From: Bacillus sp. Marseille-Q1617
GTDB lineage: Bacteria > Bacillota > Bacilli > Bacillales > Bacillaceae_B
DNA: 64,000 nt
Direction of reading: 5' to 3'
Assembly (NCBI RefSeq): GCF_903645295.1
Contig: NZ_CAHJXM010000001.1
Span: 2,047,501 to 2,111,500 of the forward strand
Shown piece after piece: positions 52,187-60,237 of the stretch (positions within the stretch are counted from its first letter, which is position 1; each line of letters begins with the position of its first letter). Position numbers and translations under genes: made by a program. The notes beneath the pieces are model-generated. The model did not search any database and was not told where the DNA came from. It saw only the letters and a program-made list of their open reading frames with translations.

Positions 52187-53292
52187 TTTTTCAACATCCT
52201 TTCATCCTTTTCTCCCAGCCTGAAGAGGGGGAATATTTCTTTTCCTTCCATTAATTCTGCCATCATGATCCCTGTCAGGGGTGCCAGCAGAATCCCATTC
52301 CGGTAATGTCCCGAAGCGACCGACAGACCTTTCCAACCTGGGACTCTCCCTATTTGAGGATGAGTGCAAGCTGTTTTCGGCCTGACTCCGGCCCAGGCTT
52401 TTTCCCAACGGCCATAAGCGAGATCCGGAAGAAGTTCAATCGCTTTATTCATTAATTTATTGATTCCCCCCACGGTAATCGATTCATCAAATGAATAAGG
52501 GTGTTCAGTGGCTCCAACCAAAAGGTGATTCCCCTGTTTTGGAACAAGATAGCATCCTTCTGTGAAAATCGTCCTTTTTATTTTCTGACTTTCCAGCACG
52601 ACAGAGAAACACTCTCCTTTGACAGGGTACCCGCTGATATCGACCCCTGCAGTATTCAAAATCTCGCGGCTCCAGGCTCCGCCCGCGACAATGACCTCAC
52701 TCGAGTAATAGGAATCATGCTGCGTCCTGACCCCGTTGCAGCTGCCGTGGGCCTGAAGGAAACCGATCACCGGGGAGAACTCCTTTATTTCTGCACCCAG
52801 CCGTACTGCAGAGCTTGCCAGTGAAAGAGTGAGCTTCCGTGCAGACACATGACCGTCTTTGTCCGCATAGAGGCCTCCCTTATTCCTCTTTGATAATCCC
52901 GGTTCAAGCTTTGACACTTCTTCTTCCGGAAGCCACACTGCATCTTTACTTACATCTTCCAGTCTCTGTAAAGCGCTTTGTTCCGAATCAGTGAACGCGA
53001 GCTTGATCATTCCATTTTGAGTGAATTCAATGTCAATTCCGCTTATTTCCCGTAATTCCTGCGAAAGCGCGGGAAACATATCCCGGCTTTTAATGGCAGC
53101 CCTCAATAGTTCTTCATTTCCATCGAACTCAGTATGGACACCGAGCATACCGGCTGCAGCCGAGGAAGCTTTCTGGCCGATTTTGCCCTTTTCGAGGACC
53201 AGCACCTTTTTCTTTCTTTTAGTTAATTGATAAGCGATCGAGCATCCGATCACCCCGGCTCCTACAATGATGACGTCATAAGCTTTTTTCAA
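52183..53292 (-). CDS. thiO: glycine oxidase ThiO
   Basis: About 369 residues. The FAD-binding start is YDVIIVGAGVIGCSIAYQL, the DAO family block KASSAAAGMLG follows, and the C-terminal region has GHYRNGILLAPLTG. It makes dehydroglycine from glycine for ThiG. The start is TTG 53292 behind GGGGTGAG; a TTG at 53310 lies before that site. It lies 16 bases from tenI. Confidence 0.93.
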   Translation of the reverse strand: MKKAYDVIIVGAGVIGCSIAYQLTKRKKKVLVLEKGKIGQKASSAAAGMLGVHTEFDGNEELLRAAIKSRDMFPALSQELREISGIDIEFTQNGMIKLAFTDSEQSALQRLEDVSKDAVWLPEEEVSKLEPGLSKRNKGGLYADKDGHVSARKLTLSLASSAVRLGAEIKEFSPVIGFLQAHGSCNGVRTQHDSYYSSEVIVAGGAWSREILNTAGVDISGYPVKGECFSVVLESQKIKRTIFTEGCYLVPKQGNHLLVGATEHPYSFDESITVGGINKLMNKAIELLPDLAYGRWEKAWAGVRPKTACTHPQIGRVPGWKGLSVASGHYRNGILLAPLTGIMMAELMEGKEIFPLFRLGEKDERMLKK

Positions 53293-53902
53293 ATTTCTCA
53301 CCCCTGTCAAGCTGTTTTCGATATTCTTTTGCGGAGCTTACCGGATCCTTAGCAAGAAAAATTCCGGATAAGACGGCTATCCCGGAAGCACCCGAAGCAA
53401 TGATATCCTGCACATTTCCTGGTTTGATGCCGCCGATCGCTATGACGGGGACCCGGACTGCATCGACAAGCTCCTTGACTTTCATCGTCCCCGATCCTGG
53501 CTTGCCTGCTTTGGAAGGTGTCATGAATATGTTTCCGAAAAAGACATAATCCGCTCCTTTCTCCTGAAAGGAGATCCCTTCATCTATTGAGTGAATGGAC
53601 ACACCGGTCTTCATTGAAGGAAACATTCGTTTAACCTCTGACACTCCTAAACTATGGTGGGCAAGATGCACCCCTCCAGCACCCTCTGCTGCAGCAACAT
53701 CCACCCTGTCATTGACGATGATCCTATTTGGAGAAAAACCCCCTCTGACCAGTTTCCTGAAAGCCGTCTTCATTTCCCGTGCTGTCCAGCTCTTTTCCCT
53801 GATATGGAGAAAATCGATGAATGGCATGATGGCCAGTGAAATGCGGACCATTTCCTCTATTCCCTGTTGACCGGTTGTAACTGCATGAAGCTGCCTCTTC
53901 AT
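53276..53902 (-). CDS. tenI: thiazole tautomerase TenI (ThiE-like fold)
   Basis: About 208 residues, a ThiE/TenI TIM barrel: LHAVTTG, DFLHIREKSW, VNDRVDVA, GGVHLAH and PVIAIGGI. The HIREK and gene context point to TenI, which aromatises the thiazole product of ThiG. At the place of the TenI catalytic His122 (GHVF in B. subtilis, from memory) the residue is Asn (GNIF), so either the tautomerase is changed or the protein does more of a ThiE role. No separate thiE is in the window. The start is ATG 53902 after TAGGAGGG. It overlaps thiO's upstream end. Confidence 0.85.
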   Translation of the reverse strand: MKRQLHAVTTGQQGIEEMVRISLAIMPFIDFLHIREKSWTAREMKTAFRKLVRGGFSPNRIIVNDRVDVAAAEGAGGVHLAHHSLGVSEVKRMFPSMKTGVSIHSIDEGISFQEKGADYVFFGNIFMTPSKAGKPGSGTMKVKELVDAVRVPVIAIGGIKPGNVQDIIASGASGIAVLSGIFLAKDPVSSAKEYRKQLDRGEKFEKSL

Positions 53903-53912
53903 TAAATCCCTC

Positions 53913-54716
53913 CTATCCCTGATAACGTACATCCCCAACAGGAAAAATCGGATATGTACCCGAAGCATAGTAACTGATCATCACCATAGCGATGATCACG
54001 CCTAAAAACAATCCATCTACTTTCGAAAAACCGATGTAGTAGAAATATGTCCTCTTCCCGCTGCCCGAGAAGCGTTTAGCCTCCATGGCCACAGCAATCC
54101 GATGCGCACGCCTGATGCTTTGTGCAAGAAGCGGAAGAGCATAGGACCGGAATGTAAAAAAAATTCCGCCAACCCCTTTTTTACGATTCACCCCACGCAC
54201 TTTCATGGCATTGCGGATGGTTACAAATTCTTCTGCAATGATCGGCAGCAGCCTGAACCCCGCCATGAAGCTGTAAGCGTATGCAGGTTTCAGTTTCAAT
54301 TGCTGCATCAATGAATAGAACAGCATGACTGGACGGGTAGACAACGTGAACAATAATCCCAGCAAAGCAAAAACTAAGGCCCTGAAACCTATGTGGATTC
54401 CCCGGTAAAAGCTTTCTTCTGAAATCTGGATGAGCCCCCATTTCAACCAGATGACGTCTCCTTTACCAAACAAAATCATCGAAGACGCCGTAGAAGCGAA
54501 TACAAGGATGAAAGGCAGCAAAAGAATGGATTTGACTTTCACATTATGACCGGAGAACAACCAGAATAATAAGAAGGAAAAAGCCGTTAAATAAACAAGC
54601 ATATTCAATTGATGGATCAGCAAAATCATGATAAACAAGATGACCATGATGATGAGTTTGAAGCTTGGATTGATTCGATACAGCCAAGTCTTCTTCGAGA
54701 CGAAATCGACCTTCAT
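53913..54716 (-). CDS. ykoC: ECF transporter transmembrane component (YkoC)
   Basis: 267 residues with about five helices, of the EcfT/CbiQ family. A conserved coupling region ALPLLAQSIRRAHRIAVAMEAKRF carries the two Ala-Arg motifs that bind the ATPase pair. It forms the thiamin-precursor (hydroxymethylpyrimidine) importer with YkoD and YkoE. Its start overlaps the ykoD stop by four bases. Confidence 0.92.
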   Translation of the reverse strand: MKVDFVSKKTWLYRINPSFKLIIMVILFIMILLIHQLNMLVYLTAFSFLLFWLFSGHNVKVKSILLLPFILVFASTASSMILFGKGDVIWLKWGLIQISEESFYRGIHIGFRALVFALLGLLFTLSTRPVMLFYSLMQQLKLKPAYAYSFMAGFRLLPIIAEEFVTIRNAMKVRGVNRKKGVGGIFFTFRSYALPLLAQSIRRAHRIAVAMEAKRFSGSGKRTYFYYIGFSKVDGLFLGVIIAMVMISYYASGTYPIFPVGDVRYQG

Positions 54717-56158
54717 AGGATCCCCTCCTTGGCTTCATACGGCCTATAACACGGTTCATCCTTCACCAATTCACCTTCTTCGATCGTCCATATCCTGTTC
54801 GAAACGAACCTTGCAATATTCTCATCATGCGTCACCATCAGTATGGTAGAACCACGAAGCTGCAACTCCTTCATCATCCCAAGCAGCTGAAAGGTATTTG
54901 CCGCATCCTGTCCGAACGTTGGCTCATCCAATAGAATGAGATCCTGACTGATTGAAATCGAAGCAGCAACACTCAGCCGCCGCTTTTGGCCCATGGATAA
55001 TTGATATGGATGCTGGTGGCGATGTTCTTCCAAATTGAACCGGTGCAGAATGTCTTTTACTTTTTCCTCCATCCATTCACCGCTGCTATTTTCCTGTTTC
55101 AGGCTGAATGCAATTTCATCAAAAACGGAGTTTGCAACGAATTGAAACTCAGGATTCTGAAAAACGAATGTACAACGTTCAGGAGTTTTTTGTTGTTGAA
55201 CCTCATGACCAAAAAGTTCGTATCTACCTGTCGTTTTAATAAATTGCATCAAACCGTGGAGAAAGGTGGACTTACCTGCCCCATTCCTTCCCAGGATCGA
55301 AATCCATTCCCCTTTTCTGACAGACGCACGGCCGATTGTTATTTTAGGCTGCTTATTAAGATATCCCTTGAAATGTTCAAGCTCCATCGCCGATTCGCCC
55401 GGCAGCTCATCTTTATTCGGAAGGGGAAATGACTCTATGTACTCATCCCATGCTCCCGGATACCATACTCCATCTTCCTTGATAACCTCTTTGTTTTCTT
55501 TTAAGACTTCTTCAGCTCTTCCATCCGCAAGTATCTCTCCATGCTTATTGAAAAGGATGATCCGGTCGACTAAGTCGACTACGTGCTCCAGCTTATGTTC
55601 AACGATCACCACCGTTTTATCCTTGCTGATATGTTTGATCGTTTCCCAGATTTCCACTGTACCTGCCTCATCCACCAATGCAGTTGGTTCATCTAAAAAT
55701 AACGTGTCCGGCTCCATCGCGAGTACTGCTGCAATGGCAAGCCGCTGTTTCATTCCCCCTGACAGTTCGGAAATCCGGGTATGCGGATGCGGCAGGCATA
55801 ATCCCACTTTCTGCAGGAGGTCCCGTATTTTATCCTCCATTTGTTCTCTGGGTACATTCAGGTTTTCAAGGACAAATGCGATTTCCTCATCCGCATACGG
55901 CATGCAGAACTGTGCATCGGGATCTTGAAATACATACCCCCAGGAGGAAGGATAAGTAATAGCGGATGCTTTCATGGGTACCTCATATGAATGCGGGATC
56001 AAGCCGGCACATACATTGAGCAATGTTGATTTGCCGCAGCCGGAAGGACCAAGCAGCAGGACCTTTTCCCCTTTTCCGATAGAGAGTGAGAGATCTTTAA
56101 ATAAGAAATTTTTCTCACCCGGAAACTTCAACCTCAGTTTTTCAATTTTCAATTCCAT
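54713..56158 (-). CDS. ykoD: ECF transporter double ATPase (YkoD)
   Basis: About 481 residues with two ABC ATPase domains fused: first Walker A GPSGCGKST, signature ELSGGMKQRLAIA, Walker B LFLDEPTALVD; second Walker A GRNGAGKST, signature SMGQKRRLSVA, Walker B ILLDEPTFGQD. It powers the thiamin-precursor ECF importer. Start ATG 56158 (alternative GTG 56164 right after the ykoE stop). Confidence 0.95.
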   Translation of the reverse strand: MELKIEKLRLKFPGEKNFLFKDLSLSIGKGEKVLLLGPSGCGKSTLLNVCAGLIPHSYEVPMKASAITYPSSWGYVFQDPDAQFCMPYADEEIAFVLENLNVPREQMEDKIRDLLQKVGLCLPHPHTRISELSGGMKQRLAIAAVLAMEPDTLFLDEPTALVDEAGTVEIWETIKHISKDKTVVIVEHKLEHVVDLVDRIILFNKHGEILADGRAEEVLKENKEVIKEDGVWYPGAWDEYIESFPLPNKDELPGESAMELEHFKGYLNKQPKITIGRASVRKGEWISILGRNGAGKSTFLHGLMQFIKTTGRYELFGHEVQQQKTPERCTFVFQNPEFQFVANSVFDEIAFSLKQENSSGEWMEEKVKDILHRFNLEEHRHQHPYQLSMGQKRRLSVAASISISQDLILLDEPTFGQDAANTFQLLGMMKELQLRGSTILMVTHDENIARFVSNRIWTIEEGELVKDEPCYRPYEAKEGIL

Positions 56159-56164
56159 CCACAC

Positions 56165-56743
56165 CTATCTGTCAAGAGCTTCGTAATCTTCCTTGTCTGC
56201 TGGTCTGACAAGGCTTGTTACCCCCGTTTGCTCTAAAGCTTTCACAAGGTAGAAAGCCCCCACACCTGCAATCAGTACAGAACCCAGTAATCTTGCCCCC
56301 AAAAATAAAACTAGATTCCAAACAACAAGATCTCCGATATAGCCTTTGTACATATCCATCAAGATTGAACCGATTGCAGACATCACGGCGGCCAAGCTTA
56401 TGATCATGAGGCTGTTTCGCTTGTATCCTGTAACGAAGAAAACGGCTTCAGCAAACAGCCCTTGAATGATCCCGAAGAGCAGCACCTCAAGCCCCCACTC
56501 CGATCCCATGAGGAATTCCCCTGATGAAGCGGCGATTTCAGCGAGCAGTGCGACTCCCGGCTTCCGGATGATCAGGAAAGCGACTGTTGCAGCCATGAAC
56601 CACATCCCGTAAATGAGCTGATCAGCATGCAGACCGAACGGCTTTATCATGTTGTACAGCGGTCCCCAAATTTTATAAATGACACCGAATCCGATTGAGA
56701 TGACAACCGTAACAAGAATATCTGTCAATCGTAACTTAGTCAT
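56165..56743 (-). CDS. ykoE: ECF transporter substrate-binding component (YkoE)
   Basis: 192 residues with about six helices, starting TDILVTVVISIGFGVIYKIWGPLYN, then GMWFMAATVAF and SSGEFLMGSEWG. This is the YkoE family of thiamin-precursor S components. The start is the ATG directly after the tenA stop. The C-terminal 25 residues are polar. It forms a unit with YkoD and YkoC. Confidence 0.92.
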   Translation of the reverse strand: MTKLRLTDILVTVVISIGFGVIYKIWGPLYNMIKPFGLHADQLIYGMWFMAATVAFLIIRKPGVALLAEIAASSGEFLMGSEWGLEVLLFGIIQGLFAEAVFFVTGYKRNSLMIISLAAVMSAIGSILMDMYKGYIGDLVVWNLVLFLGARLLGSVLIAGVGAFYLVKALEQTGVTSLVRPADKEDYEALDR

Positions 56744-57439
56744 TTAATTCACCTGCTTTCCCGCGTGTAAATGATCTTCAAACGGCCATTTTTCCATGGA
56801 ATAGGCCATCTCCCAAAATTGAAGTTCATATATGCTGCTTATCATAAACAGCTCTTTCATATGGGCTTTTTCTTCATCGGATGCTTTTTCTGCTAACTGG
56901 TCCAAACGGTTGATTTGCTCTTTTACCAGTTCCCCGAACCACTCTCCTCCGTAAGCGGCAATCCACTCGCGGTAAATAGTCTCGTTTGGAGAACAACATT
57001 TCAAACGCTCACCGACTTCATGGTACAGCCAATAACATGGAAGAATGGCCGCGAGGATTTCACGAAGCCCTCCAAATTGTGCTGCCCTGTACATATGTGA
57101 GGTATAAGCATATGCGGTCGGAGCAGGCTTGAACCGTTTCTTTTCTTCCTCAGTGATACCCAATTGGACAGAAAACGTTTCATGCAGGGATAATTCTGCT
57201 TCATTTGTCCCCTGCGCGTGGGCTGCCATTCTTGAAGTCGTATGTAAATCTGTTGCTTTAGCGGCTCCGAGCGCCTGAACCCTGGAAAAATGGGAGAGAT
57301 AATAGGCATCCTGCAGCACATAATAGCGGAATTTCTCAAGTGGAAGTGTGCCGTCACCTATCCCTCTTACAAAAGGATGATTGAAGCTTGCTTCCCAAAT
57401 CTCATTCACTTCTTCCCTTAATTCTGTTGAAAATGTCAT
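56744..57439 (-). CDS. tenA: aminopyrimidine aminohydrolase TenA
   Basis: 231 residues, all-helical. The catalytic set of the B. subtilis enzyme is at the same positions: Asp44 (LQDAYYL), Cys135 (LPCYWLYHE), Tyr163 (AAYGG) and Glu205 (IYELQFWE). It converts aminopyrimidine from broken-down thiamin to hydroxymethylpyrimidine. The start is ATG 57439 after AAAGGAG; the 44 codons upstream run through the terminator of the leader. First gene after the TPP riboswitch. Confidence 0.95.
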   Translation of the reverse strand: MTFSTELREEVNEIWEASFNHPFVRGIGDGTLPLEKFRYYVLQDAYYLSHFSRVQALGAAKATDLHTTSRMAAHAQGTNEAELSLHETFSVQLGITEEEKKRFKPAPTAYAYTSHMYRAAQFGGLREILAAILPCYWLYHEVGERLKCCSPNETIYREWIAAYGGEWFGELVKEQINRLDQLAEKASDEEKAHMKELFMISSIYELQFWEMAYSMEKWPFEDHLHAGKQVN

Positions 57440-57484
57440 CTTTGACTCTCCTTTTCCACGACGACCCAATACAGGAGAAACAAA

Positions 57485-57526
57485 AAGCCACTTTCCATTA
57501 CGCAAAAAGCGAACAGAAAGTGGCTT
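57485..57526 (-). terminator. terminator of the TPP riboswitch
   Basis: On the minus strand AAGCCACTTTC pairs with GGAAAGTGGCTT (slightly offset) over a 19-base loop, followed by TTTTTG. Confidence 0.9.
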
Positions 57527-57567
57527 GAAAAGGCAGTACATCAGAGAAAATATGTAACCTTCAAACA

Positions 57568-57659
57568 CCACTTCCCTACGCTGGTCTCAACCAGATCAGG
57601 TTCAAAGGGTCTTAAAGTTACACTTTAATCTCAGCCTTCATAAAAGGCACCCCTAGTGG
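57568..57659 (-). ncRNA. TPP riboswitch (THI box)
   Basis: On the minus strand CCACTAGGGGTGCC, then GGCTGAGAT, then GACCCTTTGAACCTGATCTGG and CAGCGTAGGGAAGTGG, the standard TPP aptamer. With TPP bound, the terminator at 57485-57526 should form and stop tenA and the following thiamin genes. Confidence 0.97.
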
Positions 57660-57689
57660 ATCGTCATATGTAATTTTGAATTCGATGTA

Positions 57690-57717
57690 ATCGTAACACG
57701 TCATTTTTTCTTGTCAA
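57690..57717 (-). promoter_or_regulatory. promoter of the thiamin operon
   Basis: On the minus strand TTGACA (57712-57717), 16 bases, TACGAT (57690-57695). Confidence 0.7.
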
Positions 57718-57767
57718 TCTTTTTTTACAGCAACTTATACCCCATACGGTTAAAAAACCCATTAAAG

Positions 57768-57792
57768 ACGAGAATCCGAAGCTCGTATTTTT
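57768..57792. terminator. weak hairpin after desR
   Basis: ACGAG pairs with CTCGT over a nine-base loop, with T residues on the plus strand. The stem is short. Confidence 0.35.
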
Positions 57793-57840
57793 TCTTCTGT
57801 TTTTATACGAAGGTAAAATTTTGATACCCCACGTTCTGAT

Positions 57841-58440
57841 TTATTTAAACCAGCCTTTTTCTTTTGAGTGAGTAATGGCTTCAATTCGATTTTTGACTTC
57901 AAGTTTGTCGAGAATCGTTGAAATATAGTTTCGTACTGTACCTGTTTTCAACTTAAGTTCATCTGCGATTTCTTTTGTGTTTTTTCCGTCTGCTACAAGT
58001 TCAAGGACTTCTTTTTCCCGATCTGTCAAAGGGTTTTCTTCACTGTACATATCATCCATCAGTTCAGGTGCATAGATCCTTTTTCCATCCATGACGAGGC
58101 GGATCGAACTTGCCAGTTCTTCACTCGGGCTGTCTTTCAACAAGTATCCTTTGACACCGGCTTTTATTGCGCGCTGAAAATAGCCTGAGCGTGCAAAAGT
58201 GGTCAGGATGATGACTTTGCAGCCTTCCCCTTTTAATTCTTCAGCTGCCTCCAGACCGGTCTTCTCTGGCATTTCGATATCCATCATGCAAATATCAGGC
58301 TGAAGGCTGCGGACCAGGGATACGGCTTCATCCCCATTGCTTGCCTTCCCCACAACCTCTAAATCATCCTCTAAACTAAGCAAAGAACCCAGTGCACCCA
58401 GCATCATCCGCTGGTCTTCCGCAATGACAATGCGAATCAT
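57841..58440 (-). CDS. desR: response regulator DesR
   Basis: 199 residues. The receiver part has the phosphorylated Asp54 in MMDIEMPEKTG, with Asp9 and Thr/Lys in TTF and KDSPSEE; the NarL-type helix-turn-helix is PLTDREKEVLELVADGKNTKEIA. The whole sequence resembles B. subtilis DesR, which turns on the des desaturase in the cold. It lies one base from desK in the order desK-desR. Confidence 0.92.
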   Translation of the reverse strand: MIRIVIAEDQRMMLGALGSLLSLEDDLEVVGKASNGDEAVSLVRSLQPDICMMDIEMPEKTGLEAAEELKGEGCKVIILTTFARSGYFQRAIKAGVKGYLLKDSPSEELASSIRLVMDGKRIYAPELMDDMYSEENPLTDREKEVLELVADGKNTKEIADELKLKTGTVRNYISTILDKLEVKNRIEAITHSKEKGWFK

Positions 58441-58441
58441 G

Positions 58442-59575
58442 TCATTCCCTCCCTATCTGTTTGATTACTTTTGGAACTCTCATAATTAATGTGGTTCCTT
58501 TATCAGAAATGATTTCGAGCGTGCCGTTTACAAAATCCAACCGTTCTTCCATCCCTCTTAATCCGCTTCCTTTTGATAAGTCCTGGTCTTTTTGCAAACC
58601 AATGCCATTATCCCTTACCTTTATGGTTAATTCATTATCGTGTTCTTCGATGGTAATTTCACATGTATCAGCCTGACTATGCTTTACGACATTTGTGACC
58701 GATTCTTTTAAACACATGCTTAAAATATTTTCAAGAAAGAGTGATGTTTGGGGTAAGTTGGATGCATCGTCTATGATCAATTCGATATCTGCCGCTTTCA
58801 GAATTTGCTTAATCCTTACGATTTCGTCTTCCAACCGGATTCCCCGCATTTGGGATACCATCGTTCTTACCTCTGTCAACGCGGTTCTCGCTGTTTGTTG
58901 TACGTCTTTCAATTCCTCTTGTGCCTGCTCAGGATCTTTATAAACCAATTTTCTGGCTAAGTCACTTTTTAAGCCTATCAGGGAGAGCTTCTGTCCCAAT
59001 GTATCATGCAAGTCACGTGCAATACGCTGTCTTTCCTCTTGTTTGACAAGTTCAGAAATCCGTTTATTCGCATCCTCAAGTTTTTCTTCGAGCCACCCTT
59101 GCTTATTACGATTGTAAATATTGAAAGGGAGCAGGATCACACTGATCCAGATGATCAGGATAAACGGTATTTGAGAAAGAAATAAATCTTCCTGCTCCAC
59201 AAATTTATAATTAATGGAGGCCGTTGTAAGGACAAGATGTATGATGTACAGTGTCAAAAAAGCAATCCGGTTTTTTATATTCCCGTTATAGTAAGCAATG
59301 TAAAATGCAAAGTAAATAAAATTAAACTGTATCGTCATCGTAATCGATATCGCAATTAAGAAGGATGTCCATAAATAAACCGGCCACTCCCTGGAAAGGA
59401 AGGCAAGCCTCAAAAAGATAAAAAATAATATCGTCAGCGTAATGCCTACAATGATTTCAATCGTTGATGATGATTGGAATATAAAGTAAAAAGGTAAAAT
59501 GCTGATGATACTCCATATGTAAGGCGAAATTCCTGAACTTTTTTGAATTCTAATTATTTTATCGGGGAGCTGCAC
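58442..59575 (-). CDS. desK: membrane thermosensor histidine kinase DesK
   Basis: 377 residues. About five membrane helices occupy residues 20-150, followed by the HPK7 domain with His190 in IARDLHDTLGQKLSLIG and an ATPase domain (DNGIGLQ, GSGLRGMEERL). DesK senses membrane thickness and order and phosphorylates DesR. Start is GTG 59575 behind GAGGT. The desaturase gene normally next to it is not in the window; a terminator and a small unrelated gene lie upstream. Confidence 0.92.
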   Translation of the reverse strand: MQLPDKIIRIQKSSGISPYIWSIISILPFYFIFQSSSTIEIIVGITLTILFFIFLRLAFLSREWPVYLWTSFLIAISITMTIQFNFIYFAFYIAYYNGNIKNRIAFLTLYIIHLVLTTASINYKFVEQEDLFLSQIPFILIIWISVILLPFNIYNRNKQGWLEEKLEDANKRISELVKQEERQRIARDLHDTLGQKLSLIGLKSDLARKLVYKDPEQAQEELKDVQQTARTALTEVRTMVSQMRGIRLEDEIVRIKQILKAADIELIIDDASNLPQTSLFLENILSMCLKESVTNVVKHSQADTCEITIEEHDNELTIKVRDNGIGLQKDQDLSKGSGLRGMEERLDFVNGTLEIISDKGTTLIMRVPKVIKQIGRE

Positions 59576-59639
59576 GATCCATACCTCATTTGTGAATGTT
59601 TGTAGTTATCTTACCATAATCGTCATCAAATATATGAAC

Positions 59640-59683
59640 AAAAAGCGTATACAGATCCTTATTGGATTTGTATACGCTTTTTA
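59640..59683. terminator. strong hairpin between the small RHH-like gene and desK
   Basis: AAAAAGCGTATACAGATCC pairs with GGATTTGTATACGCTTTTT, with one mismatch and a TTATT loop; it can end the RHH gene transcript. Confidence 0.93.
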
Positions 59684-59698
59684 TATGTATTCCTGCCG

Positions 59699-59896
59699 TC
59701 AGTATTTCCGGTTTTGAATCGCAATCTGTTTCAGCATGAGCTCGTGAGATTTTTTGATGATATCTGTCAAAACATCACCTTTGTATATTCTGCCAATCTT
59801 CGTTTTTCCCTGATAATATTCCACAATTTCATCTAATTGCTGAGCGGTTTCTTTCTCGATTCTAACATTCAACTGGATTCTATTACTGGTACTCAT
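59699..59896 (-). CDS. small ribbon-helix-helix-like protein
   Basis: 65 residues: an N-terminal strand NRIQLNVRIEKETAQQL followed by two helices, the pattern of a CopG/MetJ-like ribbon-helix-helix DNA-binding protein. ATG 59896 follows GGAGGG at 11 bases. There is no toxin partner next to it. A TATAAT with TG extension lies upstream and a dyad sits between promoter and gene, which would fit self-regulation. The role is unknown. Confidence 0.6.
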   Translation of the reverse strand: MSTSNRIQLNVRIEKETAQQLDEIVEYYQGKTKIGRIYKGDVLTDIIKKSHELMLKQIAIQNRKY

Positions 59897-59922
59897 TTGC
59901 TGTATAACCCTCCAAAATCCTC

Positions 59923-59960
59923 GTGCTGCTGACTGCTAGCACATTTCTATCATCATTATA
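59923..59960 (-). promoter_or_regulatory. extended -10 promoter and dyad ahead of the RHH-like gene
   Basis: On the minus strand TGCTATAAT (the TATAAT at 59955-59960) is followed by a GTGCT/AGCAC inverted pair (59923-59942) between the promoter and the ribosome site. The rest of 59961-60237 is AT-rich and shows nothing I can support. Confidence 0.4.
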
Positions 59961-60237
59961 GCATACGCTCACAAGATGATACATCTCTTTATTTCCAATG
60001 GTTCCAGCCATACCAAGATAAATTTGGCAGATTTTGTCCCACCCCGTGATTTCACCCTTACAGATACAAGAAATCTATTGGTGTTTGTTATCTTGCATAA
60101 ATAAACCAAAGAATATTAATAGTGTTCAATCATAAATTTAAAAAACTCTTTATTATTTATACTAAATAAATTATTATTATTGTAGTTTTAAACTTCCATG
60201 AGATGCATTCATTTGAACTTGAAAGGAACTTGAGTTT

